Of a stretch of DNA of 64,000 nt, positions 1 through 7,664 are shown piece by piece. The stretch lies in NCBI GenBank assembly GCA_020444245.1, contig JAHLLI010000019.1, positions 1 to 64,000 on the forward strand, given 5' to 3'. The translations under genes were made by a program, and so were the position numbers. Origin of the DNA: Actinomycetales bacterium. GTDB taxonomy: Bacteria; Actinomycetota; Actinomycetes; Actinomycetales; Cellulomonadaceae. Numbering within the stretch: the first letter of the stretch is position 1; each line of letters starts with the position of its first letter. The notes under the pieces were generated by a model, which made no database searches, was not told the origin of the DNA, and was given only the letters and a program-made list of their open reading frames with translations.

Positions 1-1020
1 CGTCGCCGGCCCGGCGCCGACGCCCTGGTCACCGCGGTGATCCGGGTCGCGTCGGCGGCGCGGGCGGGCGCTGCACCCGCCGCTGCGTGGGCCGGCCTCG
101 GGGTGCGGTGCGTCGACGGCGTCCCCGTGGCGCGCGACCTGGTGGCGCTGGGCGGAGCGCCGGCCACGGTGGCCGCGGTCCGGGCGGCTGCGGGCGTCAC
201 CGCGCGGTCCGGTGCGCCGCCCGCTGCCGTGCTCGAGTCGCTGGCCGCCGCGCTGGAGCGCGAGGCCGAGCTGGACGTGCGGCGCCGGGCCGCGCTGGCC
301 GGGCCTTCGGCCTCCGCACGGCTGCTGGGCTGGTTGCCGGTGGTCGGGCTGCTGCTCGGAGCCGCGGTGGGGGCGGACCCGTTCGCGGTGCTGCTGGACG
401 GCGGCGCCGGGAGCGCGCTGCTGGCCGCCGGGGCCGGGGCCGCGGTGGTCGGGCGGGCCTGGACCGCACGCCTGGTGAGCGCAGCGTCGGCCGCGGGCCG
501 GGACGACGGCGGGCCGGGGCGTGCCGCTCGGCTGCCCACCGGACGTCGGCTGGCCGCTCTGCGCGGGTCCGGGCAGGGCGCCGTCGAGGTCCCCGTCGCC
601 GCGGCCCTGGAGCTCGTCGCGGCGGCGTGCGCCGCGGGTGCGACCGTCCCGGGTGCGCTCGAGGTCGTGGGCGCGGCGACGCGGGGTCGGCGTGGCACCG
701 CGCTGGTGGAGGCCGCGGCCCTGCTCAGGCTCGGCGCGAGCTGGTCGGAGGCATGGGCCGGCGCGCCCGGGGCGCTGCGACCGCTCGCGGACGCACTCGC
801 ACCGGCGTGGCGGGCCGGTGCCGGTCCGGTCGGCCTGCTGCATGTCGCCGCCCGTGAGCGCCAGCGCGAGCAGACCGCCGCGGCGACCCAGGCTGCCGGC
901 CGCCTGGGGGTGCGGCTGCTCGTGCCGCTCGCCCTGTGCCACCTGCCGGCCTTCGTGCTGGTGGGTCTGGTGCCGGTGCTCATGTCGCTGGCCCGGGGTG
1001 CGCTGTCGGGAGCGGTCTGA
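1..1020 (+). CDS. Tad pilus inner-membrane platform protein with two T2SSF domains (5' partial)
   Basis: Type II secretion F-family protein of the Tad/Flp pilus, the inner-membrane platform working with the TadA ATPase. The frame is open to base 1, and the first codons already look like the helical start of a T2SSF domain, so the gene begins upstream; a GTG at 37 is the first start candidate inside the window. Two T2SSF-like units can be seen, roughly residues 1-150 and 195-325 counted from that GTG, each a helical bundle followed by hydrophobic segments. Actinobacterial loci usually have separate TadB and TadC proteins, so this looks like a fused TadB-TadC. The downstream pilin and TadE genes support the role. 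The family assignment is firm; the fusion is inferred. Confidence 0.8.
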   Translation, partial: RRRPGADALVTAVIRVASAARAGAAPAAAWAGLGVRCVDGVPVARDLVALGGAPATVAAVRAAAGVTARSGAPPAAVLESLAAALEREAELDVRRRAALAGPSASARLLGWLPVVGLLLGAAVGADPFAVLLDGGAGSALLAAGAGAAVVGRAWTARLVSAASAAGRDDGGPGRAARLPTGRRLAALRGSGQGAVEVPVAAALELVAAACAAGATVPGALEVVGAATRGRRGTALVEAAALLRLGASWSEAWAGAPGALRPLADALAPAWRAGAGPVGLLHVAARERQREQTAAATQAAGRLGVRLLVPLALCHLPAFVLVGLVPVLMSLARGALSGAV

Positions 1021-1151
1021 GCCACCCCGCTGCTGCTCGAGGCAGGTGTCGCGACCCGTGCGCGCCGTCCACAGCCCGGCGCCGCACGCACGTCTCCACC
1101 GCTTGCCGGGCCGCGTCTGCCGGCCGCCGCGCGCGGCACCGAGGCTGGCGG

Positions 1152-1172
1152 TCTGCCGGGTGGGCCGGCAGA
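1152..1172 (+). promoter_or_regulatory. Stem-loop abutting the pilin ribosome binding site
   Basis: An 8-bp perfect inverted repeat (TCTGCCGG, 5-nt loop, CCGGCAGA) ends two bases into the GAGGAGG Shine-Dalgarno of the DUF4244 pilin gene. It could stabilise a processed pilin mRNA, attenuate read-through from the platform gene or modulate initiation. The function is inferred from position only. Confidence 0.4.
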
Positions 1173-1187
1173 GGAGGAGGAACCACC

Positions 1188-1499
1188 ATGGGAGACCGGG
1201 GACGACGGGTCGTGCGGCGCGTGGGCGAGAGCGGTTCGGGCACGAGCGGTTCGGGCGCGAGCGGTGGGGGCGAGGACCACCTGGACCGGGGCCGTGTCGG
1301 TCGACTCCGTCCGGGCGGGTGGGCGCGCCGCCGCGCCGCTCTGCTCCGCGAGAGTGCCGACACGGGGATGGCCACCGTCGAGTACGCGATCGTCACCGTC
1401 GCAGCTGCGGCCTTCGCGGGTCTGCTGCTGCTCATCCTGCGGAGCGACGAGGTCCGGGACCTGCTGTTCGGCATCGTGCGCGGGGCGCTGTCGACGTGA
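1188..1499 (+). CDS. DUF4244 protein, Flp-type pilin
   Basis: A 103-residue protein with a basic, glycine/serine-rich leader followed by a short motif around residues 57-65 (DTGMATVEY) and one hydrophobic helix of about 20 residues. This is the layout of Flp/DUF4244 pilins: cleavage before the helix, with the conserved glutamate of VEY five residues into the mature protein. The ATG at 1188 has a strong GAGGAGG ribosome binding site. It lies between the T2SSF platform gene and two TadE-like genes, which fits the major pilin of a Tad system. The unusually long leader of about 58 residues is typical of the DUF4244 group. The tight-adherence role is family knowledge, not shown here. Confidence 0.8.
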   Translation: MGDRGRRVVRRVGESGSGTSGSGASGGGEDHLDRGRVGRLRPGGWARRRAALLRESADTGMATVEYAIVTVAAAAFAGLLLLILRSDEVRDLLFGIVRGALST

Positions 1500-1915
1500 C
1501 CGCCGGCCGCACCCGCCGGGGCGGGCGCCCGGGCACCGGCCGCTGCGTGGCCGCCCGCGCCGACGCGGGTGCCGTCACGTCACGCGCCGACGCGGGTGCC
1601 GTCACGGCCGAGCTCGCCGTGGCGCTGCCCGCGGTGGTGCTGGTCGTGGCCGTGGTCCTGGTGACGCTGGCGGCCGGCGGCCTGCAGCTGCGTACCGCGG
1701 AGGCGGCACGGACCGGTGCCCGGCTCGCCGCGCTCGGCGTGAGCGACGCCGAGGTGCTGGCCGGTGTGCGACGCGTGCTGCCCGGAGCGCGCGTCGAGGT
1801 CCGTCGCGAGCCGCCCTGGGTCGAGGTCGAGGTGTCGGCCGCGGCGGCGGGCAGCTGGATCACGTCCGGCCCGCTCGCGGTCGGCTCGGTCGCGGTCGCC
1901 TGGGTCGAGCCGTGA
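1496..1915 (+). CDS. TadE-family minor pseudopilin
   Basis: A 139-residue TadE-like protein. Its GTG start overlaps the stop of the pilin gene, so the two are probably translationally coupled. After a basic leader comes the motif GAVTAE followed by a hydrophobic helix (about residues 43-63), the TadE prepilin-like signature; the rest is a small periplasm-type domain. Immediately before the processing motif, 24 identical bases occur twice with a 27-base period (1556-1579 and 1583-1606), giving RADAGAVT twice; only the second copy is followed by the glutamate. The family call is secure; a role in pilus assembly rests on family knowledge. Confidence 0.78.
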   Translation: MTAGRTRRGGRPGTGRCVAARADAGAVTSRADAGAVTAELAVALPAVVLVVAVVLVTLAAGGLQLRTAEAARTGARLAALGVSDAEVLAGVRRVLPGARVEVRREPPWVEVEVSAAAAGSWITSGPLAVGSVAVAWVEP

Positions 1916-2313
1916 GCCGGCCGGGTCGCCGGTGCCCGAGCGACGCGGGGTCGGGGACCGTCGTCGTGCTGGCGGTGATCGCCGTGCTCGTCGCCGGCGC
2001 CGCGGCGCTCGCGGTCGTGGTGCGCGGCCAGGCGCACGCCGCCGCCGCCCGGGCCGCCGCGGACCTCGCCGCACTCGCCGCGGCCGACGCGGTGGCGCTC
2101 CCCGACGGCCTGGTCCTGGCCGTGGGGCCGGGGCCCGGGACCGCGGCCGCCTGCGACCGCGCTCGTGAGGTCGCGGGCCGCAACGGTGCCCGGGTCACGT
2201 CCTGCCAGGTCGAGGCGGCCGGGGTGGTGGTCGTGACCGTGCGCACGCCCGGTGCGTGGCCGGTGGAGGCGTCGGCCCGGGCGGGCCCGAGGTCCGCGGC
2301 GCCCGGACCGTAG
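1912..2313 (+). CDS. Rv3654c-family TadE-like protein
   Basis: A 133-residue protein whose GTG start overlaps the stop of the TadE gene. It has a short basic N-terminus with the motif SDAGSGTV, one transmembrane helix (about residues 16-38), then an alanine-rich helix full of AAADLAAL-type heptads, as in the mycobacterial Rv3654c family that closes Tad operons. Two cysteines in the C-terminal part could form a disulfide outside the membrane. It is the last gene of the Tad operon here; the helicase gene converges on it from the other strand about 55 bp away. Confidence 0.72.
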   Translation: MSRPGRRCPSDAGSGTVVVLAVIAVLVAGAAALAVVVRGQAHAAAARAAADLAALAAADAVALPDGLVLAVGPGPGTAAACDRAREVAGRNGARVTSCQVEAAGVVVVTVRTPGAWPVEASARAGPRSAAPGP

Positions 2314-2367
2314 GCGGCGTCGGCTCACGCGGCTCCGCGATCCGACGCGCCCGGGTCGGAGGCGGGC

Positions 2368-4755
2368 TCAGGCGTGGCGCAGGACGACGTCGAGCAGCCG
2401 CAGCGCCCCCGCCTTGTCCAGCGGGTCGTTGCCGTTGCCGCACTTGGGCGACTGGACGCACGCCGGGCACCCGGTCGCGCAGCGGCACGCGGCGATCGCG
2501 TCGCGGGTGGCGGTCAGCCACCGTGACCCCAGGTGGTAGCCGCGCTCGGCGAACCCGGCGCCGCCCGGGTAGGCGTCGTGCACGAACACCGTCGCGCAGC
2601 CCGTGTCCGCGTGCAGGGCGGTGGACAGCCCGCCCAGGTCCCACCGGTCGCAGGTCGCCAGCAGCGGCAGCAGCCCGATCGAGGCGTGCTCGGCGGCATG
2701 CAGGGCGCCGGGGGCCGAGCCGTCGTCCAGCAGTGCCGCCTCGAGCACCTCGAGCGGGGCCGTCCACCAGACCGCGGTGGTCCGCATCGTGCGCGGCGGC
2801 AGGTCCAGCACCTCGCCGCCGACGTTCGCCAGGTCCGGCAGGCGGCGCTTGGTGAAGGAGGTGACCTGCTCGGTCGTGTCGACGGTGCCGAAGCCCCACG
2901 TGACAGGTCCGGCGCGCCGCTCCTCGCGGACCTCGCGGATCTCGACGGTGCTCACCCAGTGAGCCCACGTGCGGTAGTCGACGTCGCGCTCGCGCACCAG
3001 CGCAACCGGCCCGTCGAGGTCCAGGTGCTCGACCACATGGGTCCTGCCCTGGTGCACGTACACCGCGCCTTCGTGCACCTGGGCGTCGGCGCTCGCGGCG
3101 TCGACGGTGCCGAGCATCCGGCCGGTGGACTCCTCGACGACGCGCACCGGGTCGCCACCGGTGCCGCGCAGGTCGGTGAGCCGCGTCGCGGGGTCCGCGT
3201 GCGTCCAGTACCAGCCCGAGTCCCTGCGGCGCAGCGCGCCGCGCTCCACCAGCACGTCCAGCAGCTCGCGGGTGCCGGGGCCGAACAGTGGCAGGTCCTC
3301 GCTGCGCAGCGGCCGCTCGGCCGCCGCGGCGCACAGGTGCGGGGCCAGCACGTAGGGGTTGGTCGGGTCGAACACCGTGGCCTCGACCGGCACCCCGATC
3401 AGCTCGTCGGGGTGGTGCACCAGGTAGGTGTCCAGCGGGTCCTCGCGGGCCACCAGCGTGACCAGGCCCTCGGCGCCCGCCCGCCCGGCCCGCCCGGCCT
3501 GCTGCCACAGCGACACCCGGGTCCCGGGCCAGCCTGCGATGAGCACCGCGTCCAGCCCGGAGATGTCCACGCCGAGCTCGAGGGCGTTGGTGGTGGCCAG
3601 GGCACGCAGGTCCCCGGACCGCAACGCCCGCTCCAGCTCGCGCCGCTCCTCGGGCAGGTACCCGCCGCGGTAGGCCGCGACCCGGTCACCGAGGCCGGGC
3701 TCGACGTCGTCCAGGTGCTCGCGGGCCATCGCAGCGACCGACTCCGCACCGCGCCGCGACCGCGTGAAGGCCAGGGCGCGCGCCCCACCGGCCACCAGGT
3801 CCGCGAGCAGCTCGGCCACCTCGCTCAGCGCGGAGCGGCGTGCAGCGGAGGGTGTCGCGTCGACGGAGGGCTCCTCCGGGACCGTCGTGCCGGGCCCCGC
3901 GTCCCGCAGCGCGGCGACCGCGTCCAGCAGCGACCTCGACCCGGGCAGCTCCGGCGGTTGCCAGAGCACGAGTGTGGTCCGGCCGCGGGGCGCGGCGTCC
4001 TCGGTCACCGCGACGACGTCCTCGGGTGCGACGCCCAGCAGCCGGGCCGCGGTCGCGCCGGGGTCGCCCGTGGTCGCCGACGCGAGCACCACCACCGGGT
4101 CCGCGCCGTACCCCCGCGCCAGGCGCAGCAGACGTCGCAGCACGGCGGCCACGTGCGCGCCGAACACCCCGCGGTAGGCGTGCGCCTCGTCGAGCACCAC
4201 GACCCGCAGGCCGCGCAGCAGGCGCAGCCAGCGCCGGTGCCCCGGCAGCAGCGAGAAGTGCAGGAAGTCGGGGTTGGTCAGCACCACGTCGGCGTGCTCG
4301 GTGACCCAGCGCCGCGCGGTGGGGTCGGTGTCGCCGTCACAGGTCGCCACCCGCACGTCGCGGACCCGCGCGGCGGACAGCAGGCGCTCCAGCCCGGCGA
4401 GCTGGTCGGCGGCGAGCGCCTTGGTGGGGGACAGGTACAGCACGGTGCCGCGGCGCAGCCCCGGCTCGCGCACCGCGGTCAGAGCCGGCAGCCAGAACGC
4501 CAGCGACTTGCCCGAGCCCGTCGAGGTGGCCAGCACGGTGTGCCGCCCGGAGCGCACCGCGTCGGCGGCGGTCACCTGGTGCCGCCACGGGCGCTCGACG
4601 CCGAGCTCGCGGTAGCCGGCGACCAGGTCGGCGTCCGCCCAGGTGGGCCAGTCGGTCGCGACGCCCTCGCGCGCCGGCAGGTGCTCGACGTGGGTGGCCC
4701 GGTCCGCCCGACGCCCGCCGGCGAGCAGCACGTCCAGCAGCGCGTCCGGGGTCAC
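2368..4755 (-). CDS. DEAD/DEAH-box helicase with DUF1998 zinc domain
   Basis: A superfamily 2 helicase of about 795 residues. Motif I (TSTGSGKS), DEAH box, helicase C-domain motifs (ALEL.VDISGLD, QQAGRAGR) and a C-terminal four-cysteine cluster (CRCATGCPAC...C) are all visible, the order seen in the Hrq1/SftH-like DUF1998 family. The GTG at 4755 is preferred because family similarity starts there; the frame stays open upstream to an ATG at 4872. Homologues sit next to bldG and the Tad genes in other actinobacteria, as here. A role in DNA repair or unwinding is plausible from the family but unproven. Confidence 0.88.
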   Translation of the reverse strand: MTPDALLDVLLAGGRRADRATHVEHLPAREGVATDWPTWADADLVAGYRELGVERPWRHQVTAADAVRSGRHTVLATSTGSGKSLAFWLPALTAVREPGLRRGTVLYLSPTKALAADQLAGLERLLSAARVRDVRVATCDGDTDPTARRWVTEHADVVLTNPDFLHFSLLPGHRRWLRLLRGLRVVVLDEAHAYRGVFGAHVAAVLRRLLRLARGYGADPVVVLASATTGDPGATAARLLGVAPEDVVAVTEDAAPRGRTTLVLWQPPELPGSRSLLDAVAALRDAGPGTTVPEEPSVDATPSAARRSALSEVAELLADLVAGGARALAFTRSRRGAESVAAMAREHLDDVEPGLGDRVAAYRGGYLPEERRELERALRSGDLRALATTNALELGVDISGLDAVLIAGWPGTRVSLWQQAGRAGRAGAEGLVTLVAREDPLDTYLVHHPDELIGVPVEATVFDPTNPYVLAPHLCAAAAERPLRSEDLPLFGPGTRELLDVLVERGALRRRDSGWYWTHADPATRLTDLRGTGGDPVRVVEESTGRMLGTVDAASADAQVHEGAVYVHQGRTHVVEHLDLDGPVALVRERDVDYRTWAHWVSTVEIREVREERRAGPVTWGFGTVDTTEQVTSFTKRRLPDLANVGGEVLDLPPRTMRTTAVWWTAPLEVLEAALLDDGSAPGALHAAEHASIGLLPLLATCDRWDLGGLSTALHADTGCATVFVHDAYPGGAGFAERGYHLGSRWLTATRDAIAACRCATGCPACVQSPKCGNGNDPLDKAGALRLLDVVLRHA

Positions 4756-4981
4756 GCGACGATCGTGCCACCGGCCGGTGTCACCGCCGACGTGCACGGG
4801 CGCGTGATCCGTCTGCCACCGGCGTCCACCTCGCCACGCGGGGCTCGCCGATCGGGTGGGCCGGGATGTCACCCGATCGGCCTAGCGTGCTCCTCGCTGG
4901 TGAGACCATCGACCCAGGAAACGAGTGACCCCGGCCGTACCCGTGGTGTTGACTAGCGGGACCGAGCAGAAGGAGGACCGC

Positions 4982-5314
4982 GTGGACGTGTCCGTCACGA
5001 GCCGCCAGAGCGGCGACCGGACCGTGATCGAGGTCAAGGGCGAGATCGACGTCTACACCGCGCCCGCACTGCGTGAGGAGATCTCCTCGCTGGTCGACGC
5101 CGAGCACACCACCATCGTCGTGGACCTCACGCAGGTGTCGTTCATGGACTCCACCGGACTGGGCGTGCTGGTCGGCGCGCTGAAGAAGGTCCGCACCCTC
5201 GGTGGAGACCTGTCCCTGGTGATCAACGAGGAGAAGATCCTCAAGGTGTTCCGGATCACCGCGCTGACCCAGGTGTTCTCGATCCACCCGACCTTGGAGG
5301 AGGCGCTCGCCTGA
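4982..5314 (+). CDS. bldG: BldG-like anti-sigma factor antagonist (STAS)
   Basis: A 110-residue STAS protein. EIDVYTAP near residue 21 and [10 protein letters not shown] near residue 55 match BldG/SpoIIAA proteins; Ser57 is the expected phosphorylation site for a partner anti-sigma kinase. The GTG start follows AAGGAGG by a good distance. Divergent orientation to the DUF1998 helicase and closeness to Tad genes match the Streptomyces bldG neighbourhood. In that family the protein binds anti-sigma factors when unphosphorylated and so controls stress or developmental sigma factors. No kinase is encoded next to it, so the partner is elsewhere. Confidence 0.88.
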   Translation: MDVSVTSRQSGDRTVIEVKGEIDVYTAPALREEISSLVDAEHTTIVVDLTQVSFMDSTGLGVLVGALKKVRTLGGDLSLVINEEKILKVFRITALTQVFSIHPTLEEALA

Positions 5315-5334
5315 GGCGACGCCCGCATCACCGC

Positions 5335-5402
5335 AGGGCCCGGCCACGGCGGCCGGGCCCTCGCTGCGTCTCGGGCCCGGCGCCCCCTGCGCGCCGGGCC
5401 CG
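5335..5402. terminator. Two GC hairpins between convergent genes
   Basis: An 11-bp perfect stem (5335-5345 with 5351-5361, 5-nt loop) is followed by a 12-bp perfect stem (5372-5383 with 5391-5402, 7-nt loop). They lie between the stop codons of bldG (+) and the first sigma-partner gene (-), so one hairpin can serve each strand. There is no T-tract, which is common in high-GC actinobacteria. Confidence 0.75.
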
Positions 5403-5408
5403 AACGGC

Positions 5409-6968
5409 TCACTCGGCGCGGATGTCCCACAGGCCCGTGACGACGCCACCTCCCGTGAGGTCGCCGACGGAGACCGTCACGCTGAAGCCGTGGCCGTCGA
5501 ACCCCAGCAGCGAGGAGCCCGGTCCCGAGTTCGACTCGGTGATGCCCGCCGCCGCGAGGGCCTGGCGGACCTGGTCCTGCGCCTTCGACGCCGAGTCGCC
5601 GAACGTCGTGACGGCCGTCCACTCGTGAGGGTCGGTCTGCCGGGTCTGGACGACCGCGACACCCTGCGGGAGCGTGGCGCCGTCGCCGACGATCGGGACC
5701 GCTGCCGGGATCGGCTGCGGGTCGGTGGTCGCCCAGACCGGCGCGGCGATCAGGCTCACGCTGGGGTCGGTGGCTTCCAGCATCGGCGCGGTGTCCAGGC
5801 CCAGGTCGGCGCGGACCCACAGCTCGTAGGCGCCGCTCAGCGGCCCACCCGTGCGGCAGTCGGTCAGCCCGGACAGCGGTTCCATGAACGGCAGCTGGGC
5901 GTTGGGACCCGCGTTGCCGGCCAGGCCGGGAGTGACCGGGAACGTCGCGTCACCCTGGGCGACCACCGCGCCACCCTGGACCGCGACCCAGGTCACGCGG
6001 TCCTGCCCGACGCGCGCGACAGTGGTCGAGACGAAGGCGGAGGCGGTGAAGCTGTCCTCGGCCGGCGCGGTGGCCGGGTCCGGATGGAGGTCGAAGGACA
6101 GGTCGCCTCCGGCGGGCACGATCGTGGTGTACAGCTCCAGCGGTCCCTGCGGCGTCGCCGACAGGCCCGAGGCGTCCGCGCCGCAGGTGGGCAGCGCCGG
6201 CGCGGCGGCGGGCTGCTCAAGCGGTCCGCCGAGCCGTACCCCGGCCGGCGACGCGGCGACCAGCAGGGTGCCGGGTCCGCCGAGTGTCGTGCTGCCCCAC
6301 TTCTGGGGGCTGAGCTGCGCGACGGCGAACAGCTGGTAGGCGCCGGGCTTGAGCAGCGACGTCCCGCCCGGGCCCGGGGCGGTGTCCACCCCGGGGCAGG
6401 GCCGGAAGAGGGCGGTCGTCACGTCGTGCAGTGACGCGACCTCCCCGGTCCACTGCGCCTCGGCCACGCTGACGACCCGGTCGTCGAGCACCAGGGCGTA
6501 CGTGACCGGGACCCGGCCGGCCATCGCGTAGCCGTCCGGCAGGCCGGTGGTCATCAGGTCGACCTGGACGAGCTGGTCGGCCGGGTTCCCGGAGGCGAGG
6601 CCGGACCCCAGGACCGAGCTGCTGAACCAGAGCTGTGGGTTCGTGGCCCTGTCGAGCTGGGGCGTCGGGTCGCCGCAGGCCGGGACGGCGGCGACGGTGG
6701 TCGCCGCCCCCCAGCCCGCAGACGTCGGCGACGAGGTCGATTCGGTGGTCGCGGGCGGAACCGGTGTGGCGTCGATGGACCCGAGCGCGACCCCGCCCGC
6801 CGCGAGGAGCGCGACGACGGCGGCCGCAGCGACGGTCGTGACCGCGGTGAACCGGCGGCGACGGCGGCGGGCCTCCGCCAGGACCGCGCCGAGATCGAGC
6901 CCGGTGCCGGCACCGTGCACATCGGCGGAGCGCCCGGCGATCCGGGCCAAGGCGTCGGTGAGGTTCAT
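5409..6968 (-). CDS. Single-pass membrane protein, putative sigma-factor partner (unit 1)
   Basis: A 519-residue protein with a cytoplasmic N-terminus of about 39 residues ending in a run of arginines, one transmembrane helix (about 40-62), a Thr/Ser/Pro linker and a large extracellular part. The outer region contains repeated modules with conserved cysteines (CGADASGL, LTDCRTG) also found in the product of 7665-9125, so the two are paralogues. The ATG overlaps the stop of the sigma gene 6965-7525 by four bases. Position and topology suggest an anti-sigma or signal-sensing partner, but there is no zinc HxxxCxxC anti-sigma motif and no recognised domain; the function is inferred from context. 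Confidence 0.72.
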   Translation of the reverse strand: MNLTDALARIAGRSADVHGAGTGLDLGAVLAEARRRRRRFTAVTTVAAAAVVALLAAGGVALGSIDATPVPPATTESTSSPTSAGWGAATTVAAVPACGDPTPQLDRATNPQLWFSSSVLGSGLASGNPADQLVQVDLMTTGLPDGYAMAGRVPVTYALVLDDRVVSVAEAQWTGEVASLHDVTTALFRPCPGVDTAPGPGGTSLLKPGAYQLFAVAQLSPQKWGSTTLGGPGTLLVAASPAGVRLGGPLEQPAAAPALPTCGADASGLSATPQGPLELYTTIVPAGGDLSFDLHPDPATAPAEDSFTASAFVSTTVARVGQDRVTWVAVQGGAVVAQGDATFPVTPGLAGNAGPNAQLPFMEPLSGLTDCRTGGPLSGAYELWVRADLGLDTAPMLEATDPSVSLIAAPVWATTDPQPIPAAVPIVGDGATLPQGVAVVQTRQTDPHEWTAVTTFGDSASKAQDQVRQALAAAGITESNSGPGSSLLGFDGHGFSVTVSVGDLTGGGVVTGLWDIRAE

Positions 6969-7525
6969 GACCGGCCTCCCTTCGCGTCGCCGGACGGGTC
7001 GAGGTCCACGGCGACGTCCTCGAGGTCGTGCTGCTCGTCGAGCGGGCCGAGCGCCTCGGCGAGCTTGCCCATCGCGTCGGACAGGTACCGCTTGGCGGTG
7101 CCGGCGCTGATGTCGAGGCGCTCGGCGAGGGCGGGCACCGTGAGGTCGTCGTAGAAGCGCAGCACGACGCAGGCCCGCTCGCGGGGGCTGAGCGCCGTCA
7201 GGGCGGCCTGCACGTCGACCGCCTCGTCGATCGCCTCGCCGGCACTGGGCGAGGTCGACTCGGGCAGCGCCGCCAGGTGGCGCCTGCGGCGCCAGACCGA
7301 CTCGCGACGGTGCTCGTCGAGGTAGGCGTTGAGCACCGCGCGGCGCACGTACGCCTCGGTCGCGGCGGCGTTCGCCAGCCGGCGCGGCCGCGCCCAGGTG
7401 CGCGCCAGGGCCTCCTGGACCAGGTCCTGCGCCCGGGCCTGGTCACCGGTCAGCAGGTACGCGTACCCGACCAGGGCCGCGCCGCGTTCGGTGGCGACTG
7501 CCGTCAGGTCGTCGTGCCAGGCCAT
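6965..7525 (-). CDS. SigE-family ECF RNA polymerase sigma factor (unit 1)
   Basis: A 186-residue sigma factor with region 2 (AYLLTGDQARAQDLVQEALARTWAR, given here only to its key residues DLVQEA) and region 4 (ALSPRERACVVLRFYDDLT followed by a helix-turn-helix with AKRYLSDA). This is the actinobacterial SigE-family/SigK-like pattern. It is followed with a four-base overlap by its membrane partner gene. An ECF-like promoter lies about 28 bases upstream, suggesting autoregulation. It is one of three tandem sigma genes and is much closer to the second copy (9122-9658) than to the third. Confidence 0.88.
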   Translation of the reverse strand: MAWHDDLTAVATERGAALVGYAYLLTGDQARAQDLVQEALARTWARPRRLANAAATEAYVRRAVLNAYLDEHRRESVWRRRRHLAALPESTSPSAGEAIDEAVDVQAALTALSPRERACVVLRFYDDLTVPALAERLDISAGTAKRYLSDAMGKLAEALGPLDEQHDLEDVAVDLDPSGDAKGGRS

Positions 7526-7552
7526 GCCTCACCCCCTGCTTCCATCCTTCAC

Positions 7553-7586
7553 GACGAACGACGGGGGTCGGATCGTTGGGGGTCCG
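7553..7586 (-). promoter_or_regulatory. ECF-like promoter of sigma unit 1
   Basis: On the minus strand AACG (7574-7577) and CGTC (7553-7556) are 17 bases apart, resembling the AAC/CGTC boxes used by ECF sigma factors. The -35 side belongs to a 13-base block, CGGACCCCCAACG (7574-7586), repeated exactly in front of the second sigma gene. Confidence 0.5.
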
Positions 7587-7664
7587 GTGGACGGGCCGGA
7601 GCCACTGGGGTCCCGGTCGATCGGAGACCCGAGCCACCGGTGGCGCGCCGAACGGGCGGGGCGG

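Noticed and set aside
2341-2360. Hairpin TCCGAC-N8-GTCGGA between the Tad and helicase genes as a terminator
   Set aside because: Only six base pairs with an eight-base loop and no further support; too weak to call.
2533-4956. An 807-codon plus-strand frame opposite the helicase
   Set aside because: Shadow frame; the helicase motifs on the minus strand are unmistakable.
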